Positions 35,512-43,171 of a DNA stretch of 64,000 bases are shown here, one piece after another. How positions within the stretch are numbered: the stretch's first letter is position 1; each line of letters starts with the position of its first letter. The notes under the pieces were generated by a model. The model searched no databases. It saw only the letters and a program-made list of their open reading frames with translations, and was not told the origin of the DNA. A program made the translations under genes and the position numbers. Source of the DNA: Rufibacter sp. LB8 (lineage in GTDB: Bacteria > Bacteroidota > Bacteroidia > Cytophagales > Hymenobacteraceae); contig NZ_JADALJ010000001.1 in NCBI RefSeq assembly GCF_014876185.1, positions 1 to 64,000 on the forward strand. The letters run 5' to 3'.

Positions 35512-35799
35512 TTATTCCATCACTTTAGGAACTCTGAAATAATCTGAGTCTTTGCGCGGGGCCAATCGCAAGGCGTCTTCATGCCGAACGGTGTTCTGGG
35601 CCACGTCTTCTCGCATCACATTCACTTCTTCAGACATGTGTACCAGCGGTTCCACATTTTGCGTGTCCAGGGCGCGGAGTTGGTCTACCCAATTGAGGAT
35701 GTTGTTAAGGTCTTTGAGCATTTCCTGCTCTTTGGTCTCATCAAACTCCAGCCGCGCTAAGTGCGCTAACTGGCGCAAGGTTTCTATGTTGGTGCTCAT
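35512..35799 (-). CDS. gatC: Asp/Glu-tRNA(Asn/Gln) amidotransferase subunit C
   Basis: 95 residues. Small subunit that stabilises GatA in the GatCAB complex, which amidates Glu-tRNA(Gln) and Asp-tRNA(Asn). The hallmark ETLRQLAHLARLEFDETKEQ and the C-terminal VMREDVAQNT...LAPRKDSDYFRVPKVME match the family. gatA and gatB are not adjacent. Its 5' end lies inside the 3' end of plsC (59-nt overlap in another frame). Confidence 0.94.
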   Translation of the reverse strand: MSTNIETLRQLAHLARLEFDETKEQEMLKDLNNILNWVDQLRALDTQNVEPLVHMSEEVNVMREDVAQNTVRHEDALRLAPRKDSDYFRVPKVME

Positions 35800-36541
35800 T
35801 GTTTTTAGCGTGTAATTCAGATTGAATAAGGGTGAACGTCTGCTCCTTCAAAAACTCCAGATCTGCCATGGTCAGCCCAGTAGTAGGAATTGGCGGATGA
35901 ATGATCATTTCCAGGGCATGGTACCTGATGATCAGTTTGCCTTTCACGTCTGGCAGAAACAGGTGGTTGTAGGGCATAGTGATTGGCACCAACGGTATCT
36001 GTTTTTCAATGGCCAGCTTGAACGGACCGTCTTTAAACGGCAACAGATTGTGACCTGATTCCGGCGAAATCTTGCCTTCCGGGAAAATCACCACACTTCG
36101 GCCCGCTTCAATGCTTTTTTTGCTGGCAATGTAGGCTTTGGCGCTGCTGATCGGGCTGTCGCGGTCCACCGAAATGTAGAGCGCTTCGTAGATTTTTCCC
36201 CAGAGCGGCACTTTGGTGAGCGCTTTCTTGCCCACAAAATTCAGGAAACCGGGTATGGCTGCCAGAATCATGGGAATATCAATGTAGGAACTGTGGTTCG
36301 GCGCGAACACATATAGCTGCTTGGGGTCCAGATGCTCTTGACCTGTCACGCGAACCGGCATTAGGTACATGCGCAACTGAATTTTGGACCACAACCTATT
36401 GAGCATGTGGGCATGCTTGTATTTGTGCGGTTTGGAAATGAAAAACCTGAAAAGCGGATACGATGTGATGAATGGAATAACGAACCATGTGGTACACCAC
36501 ACAGAATACGCACTTTTTCCTATTTTCTTAAGCGTTTCCAT
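35741..36541 (-). CDS. plsC: 1-acyl-sn-glycerol-3-phosphate acyltransferase (PlsC family)
   Basis: 266 residues from the ATG at 36541 (METLKKIGKSAYSVW). Makes phosphatidic acid from lysophosphatidic acid. Acyltransferase motif I NHSSYID (HxxxxD), motif III-like VIFPEGKIS, and motif IV VPITMPYNH are present, with hydrophobic N-terminal helices. The upstream 12 codons from 36577 are rejected because the promoter-like box TAATTTTG lies there. The last 59 nt also encode the start of GatC. Confidence 0.9.
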   Translation of the reverse strand: METLKKIGKSAYSVWCTTWFVIPFITSYPLFRFFISKPHKYKHAHMLNRLWSKIQLRMYLMPVRVTGQEHLDPKQLYVFAPNHSSYIDIPMILAAIPGFLNFVGKKALTKVPLWGKIYEALYISVDRDSPISSAKAYIASKKSIEAGRSVVIFPEGKISPESGHNLLPFKDGPFKLAIEKQIPLVPITMPYNHLFLPDVKGKLIIRYHALEMIIHPPIPTTGLTMADLEFLKEQTFTLIQSELHAKNNEHQHRNLAPVSALSAAGV

Positions 36542-36546
36542 CCCTT

Positions 36547-36554
36547 CAAAATTA
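36547..36554 (-). promoter_or_regulatory. Candidate -7 box for the plsC operon (TAATTTTG)
   Basis: Minus-strand TAATTTTG ends 5 nt before the plsC ATG, so the transcript would have a very short or no leader. No clear -33 element is seen. Confidence 0.4.
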
Positions 36555-36595
36555 CGAATTATTGACACATACACCACCTTTCTATTTGGTAAGCT

Positions 36596-36635
36596 CCGTT
36601 TTTGGGCTCGTTTTCAGAAATGAGGGCTAAAACGG
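36596..36635. repeat. CP40 palindrome, copy 19
   Basis: Between plsC and the Nudix gene, 36 nt past the Nudix stop. CCGTTTTTGGGCTCGTTT left, GAGGGCTAAAACGG right. Confidence 0.83.
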
Positions 36636-36671
36636 CAACGCGCAGTTTAGAAAGTTAGTGCCACGGAACAG

Positions 36672-37241
36672 TTATTTCGGCATGCGGGCCAGGAGAATCT
36701 TCTCGGCTTTAAGCAGCCCAGCCACGCTGATGGCATCGGTAATCTCGTCGTTCATGGCCATTTTCACGGCTTCAGACAAGGGCAGTTTCCAGATTTTGAT
36801 GTCTTCGGTTTCCTCCAGTTCCGTCTCGCCGGCGGTCAGTTCCTCGGCCAGAAAAATAAAGCCTTCCTCGTCTGTGACCGAGTTAGAGGTATGAATGCGC
36901 GCAATCTTGGTCCACTCCGCGGCGGTGAATCCGGTTTCCTCTTTCAGTTCGCGCTTGGCAGATTCCAGCACGTCTAGTTCCTCCGGCCCGCCGCCCATGG
37001 GAATCTCCCAGGAATATTCGTTCAGCGGGTAGCGGTATTGGCCCACCAGCCACGTGTTGCCTTGCTCGTCAATGGGAATAATGCCGATGGCTTTGTTCTT
37101 CATGTGCACCACGCCGTAGATGCCGTTTCCGCCGCTGGGGTTGAGTACCTGGTCTTCGCGCACGCTGATCCAGGGGTTGCTGTACACCGGTTTCGATTCA
37201 AGAACAGTCCAGGGATTTTCTAAGGAATGGTCGGGTTTCAC
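36672..37241 (-). CDS. Nudix hydrolase, ADP-ribose pyrophosphatase-like
   Basis: 189 residues, GTG start (no ATG upstream in frame). The Nudix box reads GGGPEELDVLESAKRELK followed by EETGF, matching Gx5Ex7REUXEEXGU. The N-terminal strand pattern (VYSNPWISVREDQV) and the MGGGPEE loop are of the ADP-ribose/nucleoside-diphosphate-sugar branch (NudF-like). It hydrolyses X-linked nucleoside diphosphates; the exact substrate is unknown. Confidence 0.92.
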   Translation of the reverse strand: MKPDHSLENPWTVLESKPVYSNPWISVREDQVLNPSGGNGIYGVVHMKNKAIGIIPIDEQGNTWLVGQYRYPLNEYSWEIPMGGGPEELDVLESAKRELKEETGFTAAEWTKIARIHTSNSVTDEEGFIFLAEELTAGETELEETEDIKIWKLPLSEAVKMAMNDEITDAISVAGLLKAEKILLARMPK

Positions 37242-37296
37242 TTGGTTAATGTGCTAATGTGGGAATGAATGAATGGGTGAATGTAAGAGAAGAAAT

Positions 37297-37336
37297 CCGT
37301 TTTCGGGCTCATTTCTGGAAACGGGGCCGAAAACGG
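37297..37336. repeat. CP40 palindrome, copy 20
   Basis: Canonical left arm; right arm CGGGGCCGAAAACGG. It lies 23 nt past the end of the broken toxin gene. Confidence 0.85.
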
Positions 37337-37359
37337 AAAAATGGTTGGATCAAGTAAGT

Positions 37360-37659
37360 CTACTTGAGTTTGGAAGGGTGTTGCCGGTTGTCAAAGATTG
37401 TAATTACTCTAATCAGCTGCTTTTTATCGTCTATTTGATAAAGCACTGAATTATGTTTGCTTAAAACTGCCCGTTTCAAATCACCCTTGGAGGTAGCATA
37501 CAGTTCAGGAAATAAAACCACAATTTTCTCAAACTCCTGCAGGCGTTTAATAAATTTTTTGACCTCTTTTTCTGACCATTCTTCCCTCAAATATTGGACA
37601 ATGTTGGTGAACCGGGTTTTAGATTCTTTTTACCAACGAATGTCAAATCTTGCTTTCAT
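37360..37659 (-). pseudogene. ParE/RelE-like toxin with premature stop at codon 10
   Basis: The frame starts at ATG 37657-37659 (overlapping the antitoxin end by 17 nt, as toxin genes often do) and reads MKARFDIRW, then TAA at 37630-37632. It continues open as KESKTRFTNIVQYLREEWSEKEVKKFIKRLQEF... to HPSKLK. Full length would be about 99 residues, normal for ParE/RelE; strand-helix pattern and the C-terminal VLYQIDDKKQLIRVITIFDNRQ fit the RelE superfamily. Unless the stop is read through or is a sequencing error, the toxin is inactive. A re-start at MREEWSEK (37590) would lack the first strand. Confidence 0.8.
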
Positions 37660-37876
37660 GACTTGCCCAGAATTCCTGGCTCGTTAAAACGTCTCCTTTT
37701 TCATGGTCGGCCAGGCCTCGCTTAATGGATTCCGTTTCCTGCGGCGATAATTCTTCAATCCAGGTGCCAGAGGAAATATTGGCGTCTTTGATATTTTTCA
37801 AAGCCTTCAATAGGGCATCGTCATTGGTTTGCGTCACCCACTCAATCAGTTCGTATTTTAACGTCTGTATGTTCAT
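37643..37876 (-). CDS. Antitoxin-like protein of the ParE/RelE-type pair
   Basis: 77 residues from the ATG at 37876 (MNIQTLKYELIEWVTQTND). The longer frame to 37963 begins with a translated CP40 copy and is rejected. The acidic, helical sequence with an N-terminal ALLKALKNIKD and a C-terminal SQEFWASHESKI is like the small antitoxins found directly upstream of RelE/ParE toxins in Bacteroidota. Its partner toxin carries a nonsense codon, so the antitoxin may be a remnant or work in trans. Confidence 0.75.
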   Translation of the reverse strand: MNIQTLKYELIEWVTQTNDDALLKALKNIKDANISSGTWIEELSPQETESIKRGLADHEKGDVLTSQEFWASHESKI

Positions 37877-37929
37877 CTCTTTGACCGTTGGCTTTCTTAA
37901 AGATACGAAAGAATGACAATCTAAACTTC

Positions 37930-37969
37930 CCGTTTTCAGCCTCATTTCCAAAAACGAAGCCAAAAACGG
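37930..37969. repeat. CP40 palindrome, copy 21
   Basis: Eight nt past the stop of the gene at 37978-38574. CCGTTTTCAGCCTCATTT left, GAAGCCAAAAACGG right. Confidence 0.83.
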
Positions 37970-37977
37970 AAAGCGGC

Positions 37978-38574
37978 TTATTTGCTGACAGTAATAGAAG
38001 GCACGTCATACGCACCCAAGGCATTGATAATGTCGGCGCGTTCTGCTTGCAAGATTTTGAAAAAGTCTGGAATAGCGGCATCATAGCCTCTTTTGGAAAC
38101 CCCGAAGAGCATGACGCCCTTCGTTCCGTTTTTATCTGTAAACGCTTTGTAACGGTAGGCGCTCCACTCCACCACAGAAACTGCTTTGGCGGTGCCGGCG
38201 CTCATGGTGAAGTCAAGGATGATTTCCCCGTTTTCGGGGTTTTCAATGACCTGGTACTGGGCCACGGCATCGGTCTTTTTCCGTTCCTCCAGCATGCGCA
38301 CTTGCGCTTTGGCCACGTCCATCACGCTCAAATCACCCACCAAGGCTTCCAGCAGAAGCATCTGGGTGAACTTCTCCACCGTTTGGCCCGCCGGAAGGTA
38401 TTCCTGTTTATAATAGGAAGCCGTAGGGTGCGATGACCAAGCCAACGCATGGTCCGTTTTCTGGAACGTGAGCGGACCTTTCACCTGCAGAAAATCAGTG
38501 ACAGGAGCAGGCTTTTGGCTGGTGAACCCACTTAAGAAGAGAACACTAACCAGAAATAAAAGCTTGATTTTCAT
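37978..38574 (-). CDS. Secreted hypothetical protein
   Basis: 198 residues with a signal peptide (MKIKLLFLVSVLFLSGFTSQ). The mature part has no recognised motif; it contains strands such as GEIILDFTMSAGTAKAVSVV and a conserved-looking WSAYRYKAFTDKNGTKGVMLFG. Probably periplasmic or outer-membrane associated. The function is unknown. It is a single-gene unit between the antitoxin and bshA. Confidence 0.72.
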   Translation of the reverse strand: MKIKLLFLVSVLFLSGFTSQKPAPVTDFLQVKGPLTFQKTDHALAWSSHPTASYYKQEYLPAGQTVEKFTQMLLLEALVGDLSVMDVAKAQVRMLEERKKTDAVAQYQVIENPENGEIILDFTMSAGTAKAVSVVEWSAYRYKAFTDKNGTKGVMLFGVSKRGYDAAIPDFFKILQAERADIINALGAYDVPSITVSK

Positions 38575-38641
38575 ACGAAGAGGGAGTTAGACGTATTTCA
38601 GCTAGTGATGGATTGAAAGAAAATGCAGCGCATGCCTTGTT

Positions 38642-38682
38642 CCGTTTTCAGGCTCATTTCCAAAAAACGAGGCCAAAAACGG
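38642..38682. repeat. CP40 palindrome, copy 22
   Basis: Three nt past the bshA stop. CCGTTTTCAGGCTCATTT left, GAGGCCAAAAACGG right, with one extra base at the centre. Confidence 0.83.
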
Positions 38683-38685
38683 AAA

Positions 38686-39822
38686 CTATACCTGTGCCTT
38701 TACAAATTCAATGGCTTGCTGGTACACAGCTTCATACATGGGCACTATTTTACCAATCTCAAATTCCTTGGCGCGGGCCAGGGCATTGGCTTTGAAGGTG
38801 GGCAGTTGGTCGTCTTGCAGCAGGAACAGCGTGTTCTTGACCATATCTTTCACATCGCCCACGTTGCTCACAAAACCGGTCACGCCATGCACATTCAGTT
38901 CTGGCAAACCACCGGCGTTGGAGGAAATAACGGGCACTTCACAGGCCATGGCCTCCAAGGCGGCCAATCCGAAGCTTTCCTTTTCAGACGGCATCAAAAA
39001 GACATCGGCCACTGAGAGGAGTTCTTCCACGGCTTCCAGCTTTCCTAAGAAACGAACGTCCTGGCAGATGTTGAGCTTGCGGCAGAGGTTTTCCATCTTG
39101 GGGCGCTCAGGTCCATCGCCTACCAGCAAAAGTTTAGATGGCATTTGCTCGCGCACCTTGTAGAAAATCTTGATGACATCGCCAATGCGTTTCACGCCCC
39201 TGAAGTTGGAGGTGTGCACCAGCAGTTTTTCGCCAAACGGCGCAATAGCACTCTTGAAATGGTCTTTGCGCTGCTTCTGGAAACGGTCTAAGCTGATAAA
39301 GTTAGGAATGACCACAATGTCTTTCTCAATCGGGAAATGCTTGTACGTCTCCGCACGGAGGTCTTCCGACACAGAAGTGACCGCGTCTGACTGGTTGATA
39401 GAAAAAGTGACCACCGGTTCATACGACGCGTCTTTGCCCACCAGCGTAATGTCTGTGCCGTGCAATGTGGTAATGACCGGAATCTGTATGCCTTTGGTGC
39501 GGAGAATCTGCTTGGCCATGTACGCCGCCGAGGCGTGCGGAATGGCGTAATGCACATGCAACACATCCAGCTTCTCAAACTGCACAATGTCTACCATTTT
39601 GCTAGCTAAGGCCAGTTCATAGGGCGCGTACTGGAACAGCGGGTAATTGGGAATGTTGACCTCGTGGTAAAATAAGTTCTCGTTGAAATAATCTAGCCGG
39701 GCGGGCTGACTATAGGTGATGAAATGGACTTTATGACCTTTGCCGGCCAGTTCTTTGCCTAGTTCAGTAGCCACTACGCCGCTGCCGCCAAAGGTGGGGT
39801 AACAAACAATTCCTATCTTCAT
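38686..39822 (-). CDS. bshA: N-acetyl-alpha-D-glucosaminyl L-malate synthase BshA
   Basis: 378 residues. GT4 glycosyltransferase that joins UDP-GlcNAc and L-malate, the first step of bacillithiol synthesis. The N-terminus MKIGIVCYPTFGGSGVVATE, the VHYAIPHA motif and the C-terminal nucleotide-sugar motif EKESFGLAALEAMACEVPV are those of BshA. bshB and bshC are not in the window. Bacillithiol would serve the thiol-redox enzymes of the cell, including peroxide defence. Confidence 0.95.
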   Translation of the reverse strand: MKIGIVCYPTFGGSGVVATELGKELAGKGHKVHFITYSQPARLDYFNENLFYHEVNIPNYPLFQYAPYELALASKMVDIVQFEKLDVLHVHYAIPHASAAYMAKQILRTKGIQIPVITTLHGTDITLVGKDASYEPVVTFSINQSDAVTSVSEDLRAETYKHFPIEKDIVVIPNFISLDRFQKQRKDHFKSAIAPFGEKLLVHTSNFRGVKRIGDVIKIFYKVREQMPSKLLLVGDGPERPKMENLCRKLNICQDVRFLGKLEAVEELLSVADVFLMPSEKESFGLAALEAMACEVPVISSNAGGLPELNVHGVTGFVSNVGDVKDMVKNTLFLLQDDQLPTFKANALARAKEFEIGKIVPMYEAVYQQAIEFVKAQV

Positions 39823-39844
39823 TGTATGCGTCTTTGGCGCGAAG

Positions 39845-42802
39845 TTACATTTTTGGTTCTAACGATTGATACACCACATCATGTATGCGCGTGCGGATGT
39901 TGTATTTCAGCAGCCTATCGTTCTCAGCGTCTGGGTACACACGGTTAGAAAGAAAGATATAGATGATATTGTTTTCGGGGTCCAGCCAGGCGCCGGTTCC
40001 GGTAAAGCCCGTGTGGCCAAACGTGCTTAGCGGGGCTAAATCTGAAGTAGGGCCGTTGCCCTCTGGTTCTGGTTTGTCCCAGCCCAGGCCGCGGCGGTTG
40101 TCAGTGGTGCTGGTATTCTGAGCGAACTCAGTTACCACCGGCGTTTTGAAATACTGCTGCCCACCGTAGGCACCGTTCTGTAAATCCATCTGCAGGAGAA
40201 TGGCCAGGTCGTTGGCGTTGGAGAATAAACCAGCGTGGCCCGCTTTACCGCCCAACAGCGCGGCGTTGCCATCATGCACGGTGCCTTGCAACGGTACACC
40301 ATTTTTATAATCTGAGGTAGCAGCGGTGGGGGCAATCTGCTCTTTCAGGAATTTGTTGAGCGGGTTGAACGTCAGGGAATGCGCGCCCAATGGACCGTAG
40401 AAATTCTGCTCCAGGAAGTCTGGCAAAGGTTGGTTCAGGAGCCGTTCGGCCACTCGTTTCATCAGATGAAACCCTAAGTCGGAGTAACGGTACTCAAATT
40501 TGCCGGAGGCTACCCGTTTCCCTACTAAATCAGATTTCACAATCCACGTCCAAACCGAGTCTTCTAATCGTTTGTTGGCGTAGAGATTCGGCGATACTTC
40601 GTTGGGGAAGGATTCCGAGAAAACAGTGTCATAATAAATGGGGTTCGGCACTCCGGCTTTTAACGTTCTGGACCAGTAGGGCGCGTAGGCCAGCAGTCCG
40701 GCTTGATGTAGTAATACGTCTCGCACCAAAAGATTGGCTTTGTTGGAGCCTTTTAGCTCGGGCAGGTAGGTCACCAGTTTGGCATCCAGTTTCAGTTGGC
40801 CTTGGTCTTTCAGGAACATCACCGCCTGCAGCGTGGCGGCTACTTTGGTGATGGAAGCCAGGTCATAGATGGTTTTCTCGGTGACCGGCTGATTTTTGTC
40901 ATAGGTGTAATGGCCGTAAGCTTTGTCCATGACCACCGTACCGTCTTTCACCACCAGCACCTGGCAGCCGGGCGTGGCCGCGTAGGCAATGGCTTCCAGG
41001 GCAATGTTGTCAATCTGCTTAAGAATGTCTGAGTTCATGCCCACGCTCTCGGGCAATGAATACCGCAGGCGGCTGATGGAAGGCGTAGAAATGCCCATTC
41101 CGGCTTTGAATCTCGGCGAAGCCGTGACTGGTAACCGCCCATGCGCCGGCAAAGCCCCGAACAGAATCTGCGGCACCACGCGCTGCACCACGTCATTGTC
41201 CTCGTAGCCGCACACCAACCAATCTGAGCCTTCAAAATTCTTGAGGCTGTAGGCGTTGCCCATCACCACCACAATCACTTTTCTGCTGGGGTCGCGCTGT
41301 AATTCCCTGATAAACCCAAGCGCATTGCCAGACAGGCCGAAGTTGCGTTCCGGCGCATTGGTCAGGCCGTGCAAGGAAACCACCACCACGTTGGCTTCGC
41401 CTAATTGCTTTTTAATGCTGGTGTACACCGTGTCTGGCGCAAAGCGACTGGAGATGGCAAACTTCCGGAACGGGGCGTATTTCTCCAGCGTGCGGGTGAA
41501 GTGGTTGTTGAGTCCAGCGCCAATGGCCACCGAGGCAAACTGAAGCGTGTCCAGCGCCCGGAAGGGCAGGAGGTTGTTTTTGTTGGCCACTACGGTCACG
41601 GCCTGCTCGTACAACTGCTGCTGTAACACGGCGCTCACCGGCCGGCTCAAGTCTGCCGAAAGGTTTTCTGTGTCAACGGGCGTGAGTTGGTTCAGGCCGG
41701 CCCAGTACTTGGCGTGCAGCATCTTGCGCACTTTTACTTCAATGTCCCGCTCGGTCAAGGTGCTGTCGGCCAGAGCTTTTTTAATGCTGGCGAAGGCTTT
41801 AGGCACATCTTCAGAAAAAAGCAATACGTCATTGCCCGCTTTCAGAGCTAAAGCGTCAACTTCACCTGGTTTGTGGTAGCGGGTCACGCCTTTCATGTTC
41901 AGGGCATCGGTGAAGACCAGGCCTTCATACTGCATCTTGCCCTTGAGCAAATCGTTCACCAGATATGGCGACAGCGTGGCGGCACGGTTGGCAATGGAAT
42001 CTAGCTTGGGCACGTGCAAATGCGCCACCATCACACCCATCACGCCGGCGTCAAACGACCTCCGGAAAGGATACAATTCCACATCAGTAAGGCGGGCCAT
42101 GTCATGGGAGAGAACTGGCAACGAGAAATGGGAATCAGCGTCGGTGTCGCCGTGGCCGGGGAAATGTTTGGCGACGGCAATAATGCCGTGGTCTTGCAAA
42201 CCTTTGATATAGGCGATGCTGCGGGCCGTGACCTGTTCTTTGCTTTCCCCGAAGGAGCGGTTACCGATGACGGGGTTATTGGGGTTGCTGTTCACGTCCA
42301 CCACCGGCGAGAAATTCACGTGTACGCCCAGGCGCTTGAGTTTGATGGCAATCTCGCGGCCCATCATGTACACGTAGCGGTCATCGGGCAGCGCCCCCAG
42401 GGTCATCTGCTTGGCGAAGTGCATGCTGCTGTCCAGGCGCATCTCCAGGCCCCACTCGGCATCCAGGGAAATCAAAAGCGGTACTTTGGCCAGGGCTTGG
42501 TACCGGTTGGTGAGCTTGGCCTGGCGCACGGGGCCGCCCTGCATGAACATGATGCCGCCAATACCGTACTGGGTCACCAAATTTTCAATCTCCCGCACGT
42601 GCGCCGCCGATTTATTGGAATACGCAGCCACCATGAACAACTGCCCCAGCCGTTGGTCGGGGGTAAGCGTCTGGTACACACTGTCTACCCAGCGCTGCTC
42701 TTGCAGGGAGATGCTGCCCTTGCCCTTGGGGGTAAACCCCGAAAGCACTCCCCAGGCGCCCATCACCACCGCCAACAGCCCCAGGCTATATTTATTTAGC
42801 AT
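39845..42802 (-). CDS. Fusion of GH3 beta-N-acetylglucosaminidase-like and serine beta-lactamase-like domains
   Basis: 985 residues with an N-terminal signal sequence or anchor. Residues about 35-360 form a NagZ-like glycoside hydrolase family 3 domain: KHFPGHGDTDADSHF (the His/Asp loop) and catalytic Asp in GLVFTDALNMKGV. A GH3 C-terminal alpha/beta domain follows (about 400-560). Residues about 580-985 are a class C beta-lactamase/penicillin-binding-like domain with SxxK in ASITKVAAT and later YRYSDLGF as the likely YxN-like element. Both halves act on peptidoglycan-type substrates, so wall-fragment trimming in the periplasm is a reasonable inference. The fusion is known in Bacteroidota. 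Confidence 0.9.
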   Translation of the reverse strand: MLNKYSLGLLAVVMGAWGVLSGFTPKGKGSISLQEQRWVDSVYQTLTPDQRLGQLFMVAAYSNKSAAHVREIENLVTQYGIGGIMFMQGGPVRQAKLTNRYQALAKVPLLISLDAEWGLEMRLDSSMHFAKQMTLGALPDDRYVYMMGREIAIKLKRLGVHVNFSPVVDVNSNPNNPVIGNRSFGESKEQVTARSIAYIKGLQDHGIIAVAKHFPGHGDTDADSHFSLPVLSHDMARLTDVELYPFRRSFDAGVMGVMVAHLHVPKLDSIANRAATLSPYLVNDLLKGKMQYEGLVFTDALNMKGVTRYHKPGEVDALALKAGNDVLLFSEDVPKAFASIKKALADSTLTERDIEVKVRKMLHAKYWAGLNQLTPVDTENLSADLSRPVSAVLQQQLYEQAVTVVANKNNLLPFRALDTLQFASVAIGAGLNNHFTRTLEKYAPFRKFAISSRFAPDTVYTSIKKQLGEANVVVVSLHGLTNAPERNFGLSGNALGFIRELQRDPSRKVIVVVMGNAYSLKNFEGSDWLVCGYEDNDVVQRVVPQILFGALPAHGRLPVTASPRFKAGMGISTPSISRLRYSLPESVGMNSDILKQIDNIALEAIAYAATPGCQVLVVKDGTVVMDKAYGHYTYDKNQPVTEKTIYDLASITKVAATLQAVMFLKDQGQLKLDAKLVTYLPELKGSNKANLLVRDVLLHQAGLLAYAPYWSRTLKAGVPNPIYYDTVFSESFPNEVSPNLYANKRLEDSVWTWIVKSDLVGKRVASGKFEYRYSDLGFHLMKRVAERLLNQPLPDFLEQNFYGPLGAHSLTFNPLNKFLKEQIAPTAATSDYKNGVPLQGTVHDGNAALLGGKAGHAGLFSNANDLAILLQMDLQNGAYGGQQYFKTPVVTEFAQNTSTTDNRRGLGWDKPEPEGNGPTSDLAPLSTFGHTGFTGTGAWLDPENNIIYIFLSNRVYPDAENDRLLKYNIRTRIHDVVYQSLEPKM

Positions 42803-43171
42803 TTCGCAACGCGTAATTTAATTTGAATAACGTTTTCATAGGGCTAATTTCGCAGAGGATTTCAAGCCCGCGCGCCGGTGGCGTTTTCCCGTTCATTTAT
42901 AAAACAGAGCCCAAAAACGCCTTTCTATGAAAGAGGAATTTGAGCCGCTGAGGTTCTTTGTTTTTCAAGCGTCATCGGCTAAAAGCCAAGAAGTTGCCGC
43001 GTGAGAGCCAAAGAAGCCGAAGGAGGAAAACAGCAAACCAACCGGCCCTGTTTGAACTTGTAATATTACTGAAATTTGCCTTCCCGCACAAAGAAATCTG
43101 ACCTACAGGCATTATGCCTCGTTGGAGGAAGGGCGGCAAGGAACGAATAAAAACTACGCAGAAGAGAGAGT
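42803..43171. other. Divergent intergenic region between the GH3 fusion and mutL
   Basis: Contains CP40 copy 23 at 42881-42920. The remainder shows no gene or clear promoter match; both flanking genes must be driven from here. Confidence 0.6.
42881..42920. repeat. CP40 palindrome, copy 23 (diverged)
   Basis: GCGTTTTCCCGTTCATTT left, CAGAGCCCAAAAACGC right. Confidence 0.7.

Noticed and set aside
37877-37963. N-terminal extension of the antitoxin (MASFLEMRLKTGS...)
   Set aside because: This peptide is the translation of CP40 copy 21; the ATG at 37876 gives a normal antitoxin.
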